Source of the DNA: Candidatus Saccharimonadota bacterium
Lineage (GTDB): Bacteria; Patescibacteriota; Saccharimonadia; Saccharimonadales; UBA10212
Length of the DNA stretch: 64,000 nt
NCBI GenBank assembly: GCA_016176605.1
Contig: JACOWW010000002.1
Location: forward strand, 64,846 to 128,845
Direction: 5' to 3'
The notes beneath the pieces are model-generated. The model made no database searches. It was given only the letters and a program-made list of their open reading frames with translations, and was not told the origin of the DNA. This document shows, one piece after another, positions 30,289 to 38,799 of the stretch. The position numbers were made by a program, and so were the translations under genes. Every line of letters starts with the position of its first letter. The stretch's first letter is position 1.

Positions 30289-31902
30289 GTGGCGGTAAAT
30301 GCCAAGCAGACTAAATATATATTTGTGATCGGCGGTGTCTTGTCAGGGGTAGGCAAAGGTATTACCGCTGCCTCCATTGGCAACATCTTAAAAGCCCGCG
30401 GCCTGTCTATAAACATCCAAAAGTACGACCCATATCTGAATGTTGATGCCGGTTTGCTAAACCCCCGGGAGCACGGTGAGATTTTTGTTACCAAAGACGG
30501 CGCCGAAACTGACCTGGACGTCGGCCATTACGAGCGTTTCTTGGATGAAGATTTAACCCAGTCTAGCAGCTTAATGAGCGGCCGGGTACTGCTAAAAGTA
30601 ATTCAAGACGAAAGGGCAGGCAAGTATCAAGGTGAAGATGTTCAGATAATTCCACATCTAACAGCTGCCATACAGGATTTTATAAGTGAGGCCGGCAAGG
30701 GATTTGATGTCCACATTGTCGAAGTTGGCGGCACGGTTGGCGATATTGAAAGCCTTAGTTTCTTGGAAGCCATCCGCGAGATGAACCTCAGGCTCGGCCG
30801 GGATGACTGCCTGTTTGTCCAGGTTGTATACTTACCGTATCTAGGTACCAGCGGCGAATATAAAACCAAACCGGCCCAAAACGCCGTACGCGGACTGTTG
30901 AGCCTGGGTATTGCACCCGACATTTTAATAGCCCGCTCGGAAAGTAAACCCCCGGCGCGGGCGGTTATACCCAAACTTAGCCTGTTTAGCGGCGTTGAAC
31001 AAAGAGCGATAGTCCTGATACCTAATGCGCCAACTATTTATCAGGTACCGCTGACACTGGAAGACGCTAAAATTGCCGATTTTATTACCGAACGTTTGAG
31101 TTTGCGCAGCCACAAACCGGATATGAATAGCTGGAAAAGAGTGGTCAAAAACGCATTGACGCGTTACCGCAGAACAGTAAGCATCGGCGTGATTGCAAAA
31201 TACACCGATAACCAGGATACCTACTATTGTGTCTTCGAAGCTTTACGGACAGCGGCTTGGGACCAGCAAGTAAATGTTGATATCGTCTGGGTCAATGCCG
31301 AAAATTTGCTTCGCGACAAAAAAGAGCAGGCTAAAATGCAAGCGGTTGACGCCATAGTTGTCCCCGGCGGCTTCGGCAGGCGCGGTCTGGAGGGTAAGAT
31401 ATACGCTGCGGGCTACGCCCTCACGAACAAGATTCCCTATTTAGGGCTTTGTTTAGGGCTGCAAATGGCCGTTATTGCCGCCGCCCGTTGGGCCGGATTA
31501 AAAGGGGCTACTTCCGTTGAGCTGGACGAAGACAGTCCGCACAAAGTCATTGATTACATGGCCGACCAAAAGGATAAAGCCAACACTGGCGGTAGCATGC
31601 GCTTAGGCGATTATCCTTGTGTTCTGGAAAGGGGCACTTTAGCGCGTAAAATTTACGGTCAAGAAAAAATTGTTGAACGCCACCGCCACCGTTGTGAGTG
31701 TGCTAACGCTTACCGCGACCAGTATGAAGGTTGGGGCATCAAAGCCAGCGGCACCAGCCCCGACGGGCATCTTGTAGAAGTCATTGAAGCTATTGATCAC
31801 CCATACTTCATTGCCACTCAAGCCCATCCAGAGCTTCTCTCCCGCCCAACCCGTCCACACCCCCTATTCGTCGGCCTCATCAAAGCCGTCCTCAATAAGT
31901 AA
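30289..31902 (+). CDS. pyrG: CTP synthase
   Basis: Converts UTP to CTP with glutamine. 537 residues with GTG start and an upstream GCGGAG. The synthase domain begins FVIGGVLSGVGKGITAASIG, and the glutamine amidotransferase domain has GLCLGLQMAVI (catalytic Cys near 388) and the C-terminal TQAHPELLSRP. Complete and well conserved. The last step of pyrimidine triphosphate synthesis is thus present, alongside pyrDBC at 48 kb. Confidence 0.97.
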   Translation: MAVNAKQTKYIFVIGGVLSGVGKGITAASIGNILKARGLSINIQKYDPYLNVDAGLLNPREHGEIFVTKDGAETDLDVGHYERFLDEDLTQSSSLMSGRVLLKVIQDERAGKYQGEDVQIIPHLTAAIQDFISEAGKGFDVHIVEVGGTVGDIESLSFLEAIREMNLRLGRDDCLFVQVVYLPYLGTSGEYKTKPAQNAVRGLLSLGIAPDILIARSESKPPARAVIPKLSLFSGVEQRAIVLIPNAPTIYQVPLTLEDAKIADFITERLSLRSHKPDMNSWKRVVKNALTRYRRTVSIGVIAKYTDNQDTYYCVFEALRTAAWDQQVNVDIVWVNAENLLRDKKEQAKMQAVDAIVVPGGFGRRGLEGKIYAAGYALTNKIPYLGLCLGLQMAVIAAARWAGLKGATSVELDEDSPHKVIDYMADQKDKANTGGSMRLGDYPCVLERGTLARKIYGQEKIVERHRHRCECANAYRDQYEGWGIKASGTSPDGHLVEVIEAIDHPYFIATQAHPELLSRPTRPHPLFVGLIKAVLNK

Positions 31903-31906
31903 TGAT

Positions 31907-32093
31907 CCGTCGAAAACAAAACGGCTGCGCTTGAGCGCAGTACAAGGAAGAGTTGAGCAGCGGACTGAGGCGTATATGTAATACGATGAAGGAGCAGCGT
32001 AAATTCTGACGCAGTAATGTGCCAAGAGCACCAGCGGAGCTGCTAGCTTGGCTAGCAGGTAGGTTGGTGCGGCGCAGTCGTTTTATTCGACGG
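31907..32093 (+). repeat. E-family element with inverted ends at the rpmA/pyrG gap
   Basis: The ends CCGTCGAAAAC...CTGCGC (31907-31930) and GCGCAGTCG...TTCGACGG (32072-32093) pair with few changes. The rpmA stop codon lies in the right arm. The interior carries AGTACAAGGAAGAG and GAGCAGCGGACTGAGGCG, shared with repeats near 4.3, 25.6, 32.4 and 40.3 kb, plus a TGCTAGCTTGGCTAGCA hairpin. Confidence 0.65.
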
Positions 32094-32355
32094 TGACTTC
32101 GGTGCGGGGTATACTGCGGCCGCTAAACTTTTTGAATTTTCGGTCGTTGAATTTGACCACACCGTCTTTGGCGGCATGGATTGTGTAGTTTCGGCTCATG
32201 AACGTGCCGGTACCGGCTCTCTTGGTCATGCCGATTTGGCGGACAATTACATCACCAGTCTTAACACTTTGGCCGCCAAAGACTTTAACGCCCAACCGCT
32301 GGCCGGGACTATCGTGTACATTTTTGGCTGTACCGCCTGCTTTAGTCTTACTCAT
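32083..32355 (-). CDS. rpmA: 50S ribosomal protein bL27
   Basis: Component of the large subunit close to the peptidyl-transferase centre. I start at ATG 32355 (MSKTKAGGTAKNVHDS), 22 codons inside the ORF-track call, with AGAGG upstream. The typical GGQSVKTGDVIVRQ and G-T-x-F segments are present. The N-terminus MSKTKAGGTAKN resembles the normal mature start, with Thr where AGGSTKN is usual. The partner bL21 (rplU) is not adjacent. The stop codon sits in an element arm. Confidence 0.93.
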   Translation of the reverse strand: MSKTKAGGTAKNVHDSPGQRLGVKVFGGQSVKTGDVIVRQIGMTKRAGTGTFMSRNYTIHAAKDGVVKFNDRKFKKFSGRSIPRTEVTVE

Positions 32356-32384
32356 TTGAACCTCTTGCCAGCCAGCCTGCTTGC

Positions 32385-32520
32385 CTGCGGAGCACGCAAC
32401 TCCGCTGGCTTCTCGGCGCACTACTGCGTCAAAAGCTCCGTTGCTCGTTCACCCCGACGGTACGTCGGGACTCACTCCGCTACTCGCTCTTTCCTTGTAT
32501 TACATCCGAGCAAGAGGCTC
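32385..32520 (-). repeat. E-family repeat copy between rpmA and the methyltransferase gene
   Basis: Read on the minus strand it has TAATACAAGGAAAGAGCGAG, then AGCGGAGTGAG, a CCCGACGTACCGTCGGG hairpin, then GAGCAACGGAGC and GACGCAGTAGTGCGCC. These words are shared with the other E-family copies. It lies in the leader of rpmA. Confidence 0.6.
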
Positions 32521-32534
32521 AAATGGCTGGATTG

Positions 32535-33815
32535 TTAACGTTTCTCTAATATCAAAAGTTCGCGGGCGACGATTTGGTCTTCGCGGAAATAGACTAGCTC
32601 ATCGTTTTTAACATGGACGAAATCTACCCGATTATACCCGAGAGAAGTTAAATTATCAACCCATTCGACTTTTTTGCTCAGGGTTGATGCTGAGCGGCGC
32701 GTAGCGCCGTCGAACGCATCAAGCAGCGGCAGTCTGTGAAAGGTCCGTCCTTTCACATTGCGCCAGGCCGGTACGGCTAACGCAACTTTTTGGCCGGCTC
32801 TCAGTTGCGGCGCCAGGTTTTGCAGGAATTTCTTGATGATCGTATTTACGTCATTAACTATTTCTTTTAGTTTGTCAGATGGTGGCAGGGAATTAAGTGG
32901 CCGGCCAAGATACACTTCGCTGGCCACTGCACTGAAACGCGGCCACTGGTAGTTTGTGGCATCACCTTGTTCGATAACCACATGGCCCTCTATTCGCGGA
33001 TATTTCTTAAATAGCCATTGGATATTCACCTTAGAATATTCGACCATCCTGGGTTCAATGTCGGTGCCAACGACGTGATAGCCCATCAAAAGTGCCTCTT
33101 GTAATATCACTCCCGTCCCAGCGAAGGGGTCGAGAATCCTTATTGGTCTGGGTTTACTGTTTACTGTTTTCTGCTTTCTGTTTTCTGGCGAGCTCAAATT
33201 TATCAAAATTTGAGCGAGCTTCGGCGGCAGCATGCCGACCCTTGCATCCCGCTTTGGCCGCACTTGGTCACGTGCCGCGTAAGCTTCAATATCCTGAACA
33301 AAAAATGTCTGCGCTAGATATGTTTGCCTGCCGTGGCGCAGCACTAGCAACTCCCAAGCGCCTCGCTTAGTTAAATTATTGTATAGCACCTGCGCGGTGT
33401 TCAGCTGGAGTGTTTTATTCGGGACGATACGGGCTGGCCGGCCTTGGCTGCGAATAATTTTTTTAAGCGACAGCAAATCGGTGTTCAATTTTTTTACACT
33501 CAGATCAAGGCCATAAACGCTAACCCCTAAAGTAAATTTTCCGCCGCGCTGGTTCTGCAAATGCTTTGGGATATTTTCCGCTAAATATTCATAGGCCGAT
33601 TCCCAATTAGAGGAGGGAAGAACGCTAAGCAGCTGCGCGACTTTTAGCGTGCCGCCGAGCTTTTTAAAATTAATTTCACCGGCTGGAGTGTCCAACAGGG
33701 CGGCATTAGCCAGTGGCTTAACATGCTCAGCGCCATACAAACTCTCCAGCTCGGCCAGCCCCAAAGCCGGCTGGCGCCCCAAAATACAAAGGCTCTTGGC
33801 TTCAAACTCGTTCAT
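32535..33815 (-). CDS. THUMP/UPF0020-type tRNA guanine-N2 methyltransferase, Trm11-like
   Basis: About 426 residues from ATG 33815. The N-terminal half is THUMP-like; the C-terminal half is a Rossmann methyltransferase with motif I RILDPFAGTGVILQEALLMGY and VVGTDIEPRMVEYSKVN. The catalytic motif reads ASEVYLGRPLN, closer to Trm11 (ASEPYLG type) than to DPPY enzymes. Two in-frame repeats interrupt it: ENRKQKTVNSK from an iterated word (33158-33190), and NVKGRTFH from the 23-bp palindrome. A TTATAC box just upstream suggests a leaderless mRNA. Confidence 0.82.
   Translation of the reverse strand: MNEFEAKSLCILGRQPALGLAELESLYGAEHVKPLANAALLDTPAGEINFKKLGGTLKVAQLLSVLPSSNWESAYEYLAENIPKHLQNQRGGKFTLGVSVYGLDLSVKKLNTDLLSLKKIIRSQGRPARIVPNKTLQLNTAQVLYNNLTKRGAWELLVLRHGRQTYLAQTFFVQDIEAYAARDQVRPKRDARVGMLPPKLAQILINLSSPENRKQKTVNSKPRPIRILDPFAGTGVILQEALLMGYHVVGTDIEPRMVEYSKVNIQWLFKKYPRIEGHVVIEQGDATNYQWPRFSAVASEVYLGRPLNSLPPSDKLKEIVNDVNTIIKKFLQNLAPQLRAGQKVALAVPAWRNVKGRTFHRLPLLDAFDGATRRSASTLSKKVEWVDNLTSLGYNRVDFVHVKNDELVYFREDQIVARELLILEKR
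32735..32757. repeat. 23-bp coding palindrome (copy 2)
   Basis: Identical to 10425-10447 in mpg; here it is read from the other strand as NVKGRTFH within the methyltransferase. Confidence 0.85.
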
Positions 33816-33842
33816 CTTATAAAAGTATAACTGAGAGTCGCT

Positions 33843-33953
33843 CGCACCATGCATAAAACAAACCGCTTGAGCGCGGGGCGGCTACACTGGCGTACGCCGC
33901 TCCGGCTGCACTCAGCAGAAAGTCTGTTTTATGTAAGGTGCTCGCTCTCAGCT
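33843..33953. repeat. Large inverted repeat between divergent genes
   Basis: CGCTCGCACCATGCATAAAA near 33839-33860 pairs with TTTTATGTAAGGTGCTCGC near 33928-33948 with few mismatches, flanked by CTGAGAG and CTCTCAG. It separates the divergent methyltransferase and flippase-like genes and lies next to both start regions. Confidence 0.6.
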
Positions 33954-33966
33954 ATAATAATTTCAG

Positions 33967-35007
33967 ATGAGAGAGCAGAAAAGATCTAAGTGGCGACTTT
34001 ACGTTACAATTGCAACCTTCGTGGCTTTGGGTGTTCTAATTTATAGCCTGCGCCAACAGATTGCCGATGTTATCAAAGAACTTGGCCGGATTAACGCTGC
34101 GGCCTTGCTGCTAATTATCCCTCTCAAGGTGATTAATTTTGATTCTTACGCCCGTTTGTATAAGGACCTGTTTAAAACCTTAGGTAATAAAGTTAGCCAC
34201 TGGGCAATGTATAAATTGTCACTGGAATTAAATTTTGTAAATTACATTTTACCGAGCGGTGGAGTAAGCGGTATATCTTACTTCACTATTAGGGCGCGCA
34301 GCGAAGGTGTCAGCGCCGCCAAGGCTACGCTGGCCCAGATTACTAAGCTATTTTTATTATTCGTTAGCTACCAGCCGCTACTGGTTTTGGGCGTATTTAT
34401 TTTAGCTTTGCGCGATCATGCCAATAATCTCGTTTTAGTAATTTCTACCTCACTTATCACTCTTTTAGTTGTCGGTACGCTGCTGGGTATTTACATTATC
34501 GAAAGCCGGCGGCGCATCAATAGCTTCCTGACTTTCATAACGAGGCTATTAAATAAGGTGGTCAAGCTCGTCCAGCCGCGCAACGGCGAAGTTATAAACA
34601 TTGAGCGGGCCCAAAAAGTTTTTGGCGAACTGCACGATAATTACGAAATATTAAAATCTAATTGGCAGGCGCTGAGGCTTCCGTTTTGGCATACCACAAT
34701 GGCGAATATCACTGAGATCGCCGCCCTTTATGTCGTTTATATAGCGTTTGGCAATTACGTAAATATCGGAGCTGTAATTTTAGCCTACGCCGTGGCTAAT
34801 TTTGCCGGTTTGATTTCTGTTTTACCAGCCGGCATTGGAATTTATGAGGGCCTTATGACGGCCGTTTTAGTAGCCACGGGCATACCGGCAGGACTAAGCA
34901 TTTCGGTAACAATCATGTTCCGCATTGTAACTATGTTCATCCAACTGCCGCCGGGATATTTCTTTTACCAACGCGCTGTCCGTTCGGGGCTGGGCGCCAA
35001 AGTATGA
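33967..35007 (+). CDS. Flippase-like membrane protein (LPG synthase TM / UPF0104 family)
   Basis: 346 residues with about eight hydrophobic helices. The family's conserved region LPSGGVSGISYFTIRARSEGVS and the later NFAGLISVLPAGIGIYEGLM are clear. Relatives are the membrane part of lysylphosphatidylglycerol synthase and polyprenyl-linked sugar flippases. No soluble aminoacyl-transferase domain is present, so lipid or glycolipid translocation is the more likely role. TATAAT (33953-33958) ends 8 bases before the ATG. Confidence 0.82.
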   Translation: MREQKRSKWRLYVTIATFVALGVLIYSLRQQIADVIKELGRINAAALLLIIPLKVINFDSYARLYKDLFKTLGNKVSHWAMYKLSLELNFVNYILPSGGVSGISYFTIRARSEGVSAAKATLAQITKLFLLFVSYQPLLVLGVFILALRDHANNLVLVISTSLITLLVVGTLLGIYIIESRRRINSFLTFITRLLNKVVKLVQPRNGEVINIERAQKVFGELHDNYEILKSNWQALRLPFWHTTMANITEIAALYVVYIAFGNYVNIGAVILAYAVANFAGLISVLPAGIGIYEGLMTAVLVATGIPAGLSISVTIMFRIVTMFIQLPPGYFFYQRAVRSGLGAKV

Positions 35008-35138
35008 ACCGTCAAAAAACTTCAAACTTCAAAGTTCAAACTTCAGATAAACTTCAAATATTAAAGTTCAGAGTTTGGTGTTTGATGTTTGGTTTTTCTT
35101 TGATTTTTGATTTTTGTTGTTTGAATTTTTGCCTCCAA
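35008..35138. repeat. Iterated-word inverted array before xseA
   Basis: The left part repeats ACTTCAA (CTTCAAACTTCAAAGTTC), and the right part repeats TTTGGTGTTTGATGTTTGG, its mirror. It ends in front of the xseA ribosome-binding site. Confidence 0.6.
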
Positions 35139-35149
35139 AGGAGGCTTTT

Positions 35150-36268
35150 ATGGAAGAATTAGTCTTTACGCCGACTGATTTTGTAGCGGTCTTCAACCAG
35201 ACTTTGGAGCTGGCTTATCCGGTCGTGACAATCGAAGGCGAGCTGGCCAACTTCCACGTTAGCCGAGGCCGCTGGGTTTACTTTGGTATTAAAGACGAGC
35301 TAGCCAGCATTAAATTTTTTGGCAGTGTCTACCAATTACCGGGACCGCTTCAAGACGGTCTCAAACTGCGCGTTATTGGAACGCCGCGCCTGCATCCGCA
35401 ATTTGGTTTTAGCATTACATTCCAGTCCATTCAGCCGGTTGGCGAAGGCGCCATAAAAAAAGCCGCCGATTTGCTGCGCGTCAAGCTGGAAGCCGAAGGC
35501 TTATTCGCGCCGCAGCGCAAGCGGCCGCTGCCAGAGATTCCCAGAAGTATTGGCTTAATAACTGCCGCCAACTCCGCAGCATGTGCCGACTTCATAAAAA
35601 TTCTTAACGAGCGCTGGGGCGGGGTAGAAATAATTTTGGCCGACGTTTTGGTGCAAGGTATGGAAGCGCCAGAAGCAATCGTGGGCGCGCTGGATCATTT
35701 TGAACAAATAAGCCCGCTGGTTGACGTTTTGGTAATAACGCGCGGCGGCGGCAGCGCCGAAGATTTGGTGGCCTTTAATGACGAACGCGTGGTGCGCGCC
35801 GTGGCCGGCAGCCGCACACCGACACTGGTGGCAATTGGCCATGAGGTCGATATCAGCCTGGCCGAGCTGGCGGCTGATAGGCGCGCCAGCACACCGACTA
35901 ACGCCGCCCAAATCGTTGTACCCGACCGCCAGCACGTTATTGCCCAGCTCGATAGTGTAGGATCGGGCCTGCAAAAATTTTTGATGGACACCATTGGCAC
36001 GATACAGACTGATTTAGCAGGCGAGCGAAAATACTTAACAAGTCAAGTATTTTCGTCATTTGACCAAGCCAAACATAATACGGAAGCCAGCCGTAAGCTA
36101 ATCAAAGTCTTTGACCCGCGCGCCGCACTGAAACGCGGTTACGCCATTATTAGCAAGGGCAGGGAACACGTGCGCAGCGTCCGGCAAGTCGCAAAAGGCG
36201 ACAACCTGGGCGTTGAGATGAGTGATGGCAAGATAAACGTCACCGCCACCACCATCCACGAGGTCTAA
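35150..36268 (+). CDS. xseA: Exodeoxyribonuclease VII large subunit
   Basis: Single-strand exonuclease subunit. The start at ATG 35150 has AAAGGAGG upstream, better than the ORF-track start. An OB-fold N-domain (VEGELANFHVSRGRWVYFGIKD-like, residues about 22-50) precedes the catalytic domain with RPLPEIPRSIGLITAANSAA, VLVITRGGGSAEDLVAFND and AIGHEVDISLAELAADRRASTPTNAA. Length 372 is slightly short. The small subunit gene follows. The stop codon lies inside an inverted-repeat arm (36260-36321). Confidence 0.95.
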   Translation: MEELVFTPTDFVAVFNQTLELAYPVVTIEGELANFHVSRGRWVYFGIKDELASIKFFGSVYQLPGPLQDGLKLRVIGTPRLHPQFGFSITFQSIQPVGEGAIKKAADLLRVKLEAEGLFAPQRKRPLPEIPRSIGLITAANSAACADFIKILNERWGGVEIILADVLVQGMEAPEAIVGALDHFEQISPLVDVLVITRGGGSAEDLVAFNDERVVRAVAGSRTPTLVAIGHEVDISLAELAADRRASTPTNAAQIVVPDRQHVIAQLDSVGSGLQKFLMDTIGTIQTDLAGERKYLTSQVFSSFDQAKHNTEASRKLIKVFDPRAALKRGYAIISKGREHVRSVRQVAKGDNLGVEMSDGKINVTATTIHEV

Positions 36269-36321
36269 CCCTGAGAAAAGCCGCCGCCAGTTTTACATAA
36301 CTTTTCTCAAGGTCGGACCTC
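36260..36321. repeat. Inverted repeat covering the xseA stop
   Basis: GAGGTCTAACC and TGAGAAAAG (36260-36280) pair with 36301-36321 at 18 of 21 positions. The xseA TAA is in the left arm. It shares the AGGTCCRACCTTG word with the hairpin at 37.8 kb. Confidence 0.65.
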
Positions 36322-36336
36322 TAGTAATATAAGAGA

Positions 36337-36537
36337 ATGGCCAAAGAAACAAAGCGGGATTATCAGGCAATGGACGCCGAACTGGCGGAGATTATTGATT
36401 GGTTTGAAAGTGACAAAGTTAACCTAGATGAAGCGATCGTTAAGTATGAAAAGGCCCTAGCGCTCATAGCCGAAATTGAAAAATATCTAAAAACCGCCGA
36501 AAACAAAATCAAAAAAATCACCACCAAATACAAATAA
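36337..36537 (+). CDS. xseB: Exodeoxyribonuclease VII small subunit
   Basis: A 66-residue helical-hairpin protein that binds XseA. MDAELAEIIDWFESDKVNLDEAIVKYEKALALI is the family signature, followed by a Lys-rich second helix. TAATAT ends 6 bases before the ATG, which suggests a separate, nearly leaderless transcript besides read-through from xseA. Confidence 0.9.
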   Translation: MAKETKRDYQAMDAELAEIIDWFESDKVNLDEAIVKYEKALALIAEIEKYLKTAENKIKKITTKYK

Positions 36538-36647
36538 AATGATCAATGCTCAATGCTCAATGTTCAATGAATGCAGCAATAAGCAATGTATTAATGTATT
36601 GAATCATTTAAGCATTGACTATTCATTGACACTTCATTTTAATAATC
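36538..36647. repeat. Iterated-word inverted array after xseB
   Basis: The left part repeats CAATGCT (ATCAATGCTCAATGCTCAATG); the right part repeats CATTGACTATTCATTGAC. It separates xseB from a methyltransferase gene. Confidence 0.6.
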
Positions 36648-37100
36648 TTGGCATACGCATTTGTGCTGCCTTTTGGCGCTCCGTATCTGCCGACAATGAA
36701 AAGCCAGAAGGAAAACGCCCTGGACCTGCTTGGCTTAAAGCCTGGCCAAACACTAGTTGACCTGGGCAGCGGCGATGGCGGCATCCTGGTTTTGGCGGCC
36801 GAGCGGGGGTTGAAAGCTGTCGGTTATGAAATCAACCCATTCTTATGGCTTATCTCACGCCTGCGGACGCTGCGCTACGGGCGCAGAGTCAAAATTAAAC
36901 TCCGCTCATTTTGGGGCGCAGATTTGAGCCAGGCCGATGGCGTGTTTGTTTTTCTGATAACCCACAAAATGGAACAGTTGGACAGGCTACTTTCGGTTCG
37001 AAAATCAAAAAAATCACTTCCAGTTGTTAGCTACGCCTTCAAAATCCCGGGCAAAAAACACCTCAAAAAATCCGGCGCCCTGTTTTTATACCAATACTAA
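36648..37100 (+). CDS. Small class I SAM-dependent methyltransferase
   Basis: 150 residues from a TTG, or about 134 from the internal ATG at 36696. Motif I is VDLGSGDGGILVLAAERG, with VGYEINPFLWL as the acidic strand-2 motif. The remainder is short (one Rossmann domain, no clear substrate domain). Such minimal methyltransferases near DNA-repair genes are common in small genomes. Substrate unknown. A TAATAAT box lies just upstream. Confidence 0.75.
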   Translation: MAYAFVLPFGAPYLPTMKSQKENALDLLGLKPGQTLVDLGSGDGGILVLAAERGLKAVGYEINPFLWLISRLRTLRYGRRVKIKLRSFWGADLSQADGVFVFLITHKMEQLDRLLSVRKSKKSLPVVSYAFKIPGKKHLKKSGALFLYQY

Positions 37101-37139
37101 TACCTTGCGCACCCAAGGGAAGTCTATTACCATAAGCGT

Positions 37140-37808
37140 ATGCGAAATAGAAACCAAAATGGGTCGGTTGCGTCTTTTGTTACTATTTTTATTTTAGCCT
37201 TAGCATTGCTAGGAACAGCAGTTTTTGCCGGCTGGGCATTCATGGGCCGCCAGGATTTCAAAAACAATTCGGACAAAAAGGTTGAAGCAGCAGTAGAGAA
37301 CGCCAAAAAAGTCCAGGAATCGGACTTGAAATTAAAGTTTGACGAAGATGAAAAGAAACCGAACGAAACCTACAAAGGTTCTACAACATATGGCACGGTA
37401 ACGTTCGATTATCCAAAGACCTGGAGCGGCTATGTTGACGAGACTTCTACCAGCCAGCCGATTAACGGTTATTTCCATCCTCATATAGTGCCCGGCTTGC
37501 AAAGTAAAACAGCTTATGCCCTTCGTGTGGAATTGGTAAATACCGACTACAGCTCGATTGTTAAGCAGCATGATTCGCAAATAAAGGACGGCACCGTTAC
37601 AGCTAACGCTTATGTCCCGCCTAAACTTGTAGGCGTAGCTAATGTCCAGCCGGGCACCAAACTGGACGGAGCCTTGGACCAAGACACCACCGGCTCGATG
37701 GTGATCATCAAAGTCCGCGACAAAACCCTGCAAATTTATACACAGAGCAGCGATTTCCTTAAAGACTTCAACGATACTATCCTCGCCTCTTTAACCTTCG
37801 CCCCCTAG
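37140..37808 (+). CDS. Membrane-anchored extracytoplasmic protein, unknown
   Basis: 222 residues. One N-terminal helix (FVTIFILALALLGTAVFAGWAFMG) then a charged linker rich in Lys and Glu, then a globular domain beginning TYGTVTFDYPKTWSGYVDE. The beta-rich domain with the FDYPKTWS opening resembles PsbP-like or lipoprotein domains often seen in Gram-positive-type secreted proteins, but I cannot assign a family. It probably faces the outside. Followed by a strong hairpin. Confidence 0.6.
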   Translation: MRNRNQNGSVASFVTIFILALALLGTAVFAGWAFMGRQDFKNNSDKKVEAAVENAKKVQESDLKLKFDEDEKKPNETYKGSTTYGTVTFDYPKTWSGYVDETSTSQPINGYFHPHIVPGLQSKTAYALRVELVNTDYSSIVKQHDSQIKDGTVTANAYVPPKLVGVANVQPGTKLDGALDQDTTGSMVIIKVRDKTLQIYTQSSDFLKDFNDTILASLTFAP

Positions 37809-37819
37809 CCCCTCTGCAT

Positions 37820-37901
37820 AAGGTCCAACCTTGGATAAAACAAAGAGTTTTTAGTAAAAACGACTACGTTTTACCTATTTTTATCCAAGGTTAGACCTTC
37901 C
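37820..37901. repeat. Strong 20-bp inverted repeat
   Basis: AAGGTCCAACCTTGGATAAA near 37820 pairs with TTTATCCAAGGTTAGACCTT near 37882 with one mismatch. The loop holds a second small repeat of AAAACG-type words. It may end the upstream transcript. A TATAAT box for the next gene follows at about 37911. Confidence 0.65.
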
Positions 37902-37940
37902 AGTAAGTGCTATAATTTGATTATTAACTTTTAGGGGTAT

Positions 37941-38696
37941 GTGTTCTGGATGAGGAAAAATAAAATCGGCAATGACGCCGCAAAAATCGCCCCGATGTAC
38001 GCACTGCTTTCCGCTTTGAGCGACGATTTAAGCCTGCCGCTGCTGCAGATTAAAAACAGCGTTGAGGCATTGCAGCAGGTCAGTTTTGCCAGAGCGGCCG
38101 CCCGCCTGCAGGCCGAAAAGATTAATTTAAGCGCCGACAACGGTTTGCAATTAATAGAAGCCTATAAACTGGTACTCAAGGCCGGCGAAATGGCCCACGA
38201 GGAGTTTGAACCAGTAGCCATTGGCGCCGTACTGCAAGAAGTGGCGCATCAGCTGACTCCATACGCTAAAAAATACGACACTGATCTTTTGGTTGATGTA
38301 CAACATCGTCTAACGCCGGTCCTGGCCCACCAGCCCAGTTTGAGCGCTGCCCTGCAAGTTTTGAGCGCCAGTATGATCCGTGCCCAAGCCGCCCAGGTCC
38401 AACAAAAGCGCTACAAGTTGTTGCTCGGCGCACATAGGAGCGCCGACTACGCCATATCAACCGGAGTATTTAGCAGTATCCACGGTTTAAGTGACAAGAC
38501 CCTGCGTAGCGCCCGTGGGCTGGTCGGCAAAGCCCGCCAACCCCTGCCGGCTATTCCGGCCGGCGCTGCCAGCGGCGTATTGATTGCCGATATGCTCTGC
38601 AGTGCCATGTGGCAGCCGCTGCGCGCCGCCGCCCATGGCGGCTTGCATGGCTTGGCAACAGCCGTGCCGATCAGTAAACAACTGCAATTCGTCTAA
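37941..38696 (+). CDS. Degenerate histidine-kinase-like protein
   Basis: 251 residues. The segment SALSDDLSLPLLQIKNSVEAL aligns with a DHp H-box (SHDLRTPLTAIKGYLEAL type), with Asp in place of the phospho-accepting His. The next region (EPVAIGAVLQEVAHQLTPYAKKYDTDL) has the DHp-to-ATPase transition layout, but no N, G1 or G2 ATP-binding boxes are visible. It is probably a scaffold or pseudokinase. A lone receiver-domain gene follows, so the two may form an atypical signalling pair. No sensor or membrane part. Confidence 0.6.
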   Translation: MFWMRKNKIGNDAAKIAPMYALLSALSDDLSLPLLQIKNSVEALQQVSFARAAARLQAEKINLSADNGLQLIEAYKLVLKAGEMAHEEFEPVAIGAVLQEVAHQLTPYAKKYDTDLLVDVQHRLTPVLAHQPSLSAALQVLSASMIRAQAAQVQQKRYKLLLGAHRSADYAISTGVFSSIHGLSDKTLRSARGLVGKARQPLPAIPAGAASGVLIADMLCSAMWQPLRAAAHGGLHGLATAVPISKQLQFV

Positions 38697-38699
38697 AAA

Positions 38700-38790
38700 T
38701 GCTGCGGATTAAGCAAATAGTAATTAGCAATCAGAAATTAGCAAAAATGCTTGTTCCTAGTTCCTATTTCCTACTTTCTGCTCCTGAAAG
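38700..38790. repeat. Iterated-word inverted array before the receiver gene
   Basis: The left part AATAGTAATTAGCAATCAG is mirrored on the right by TTCCTAGTTCCTATTTCC. It ends at the GAAAGGAG ribosome-binding site of the receiver gene. Confidence 0.55.
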
Positions 38791-38799
38791 GAGCTTCTA

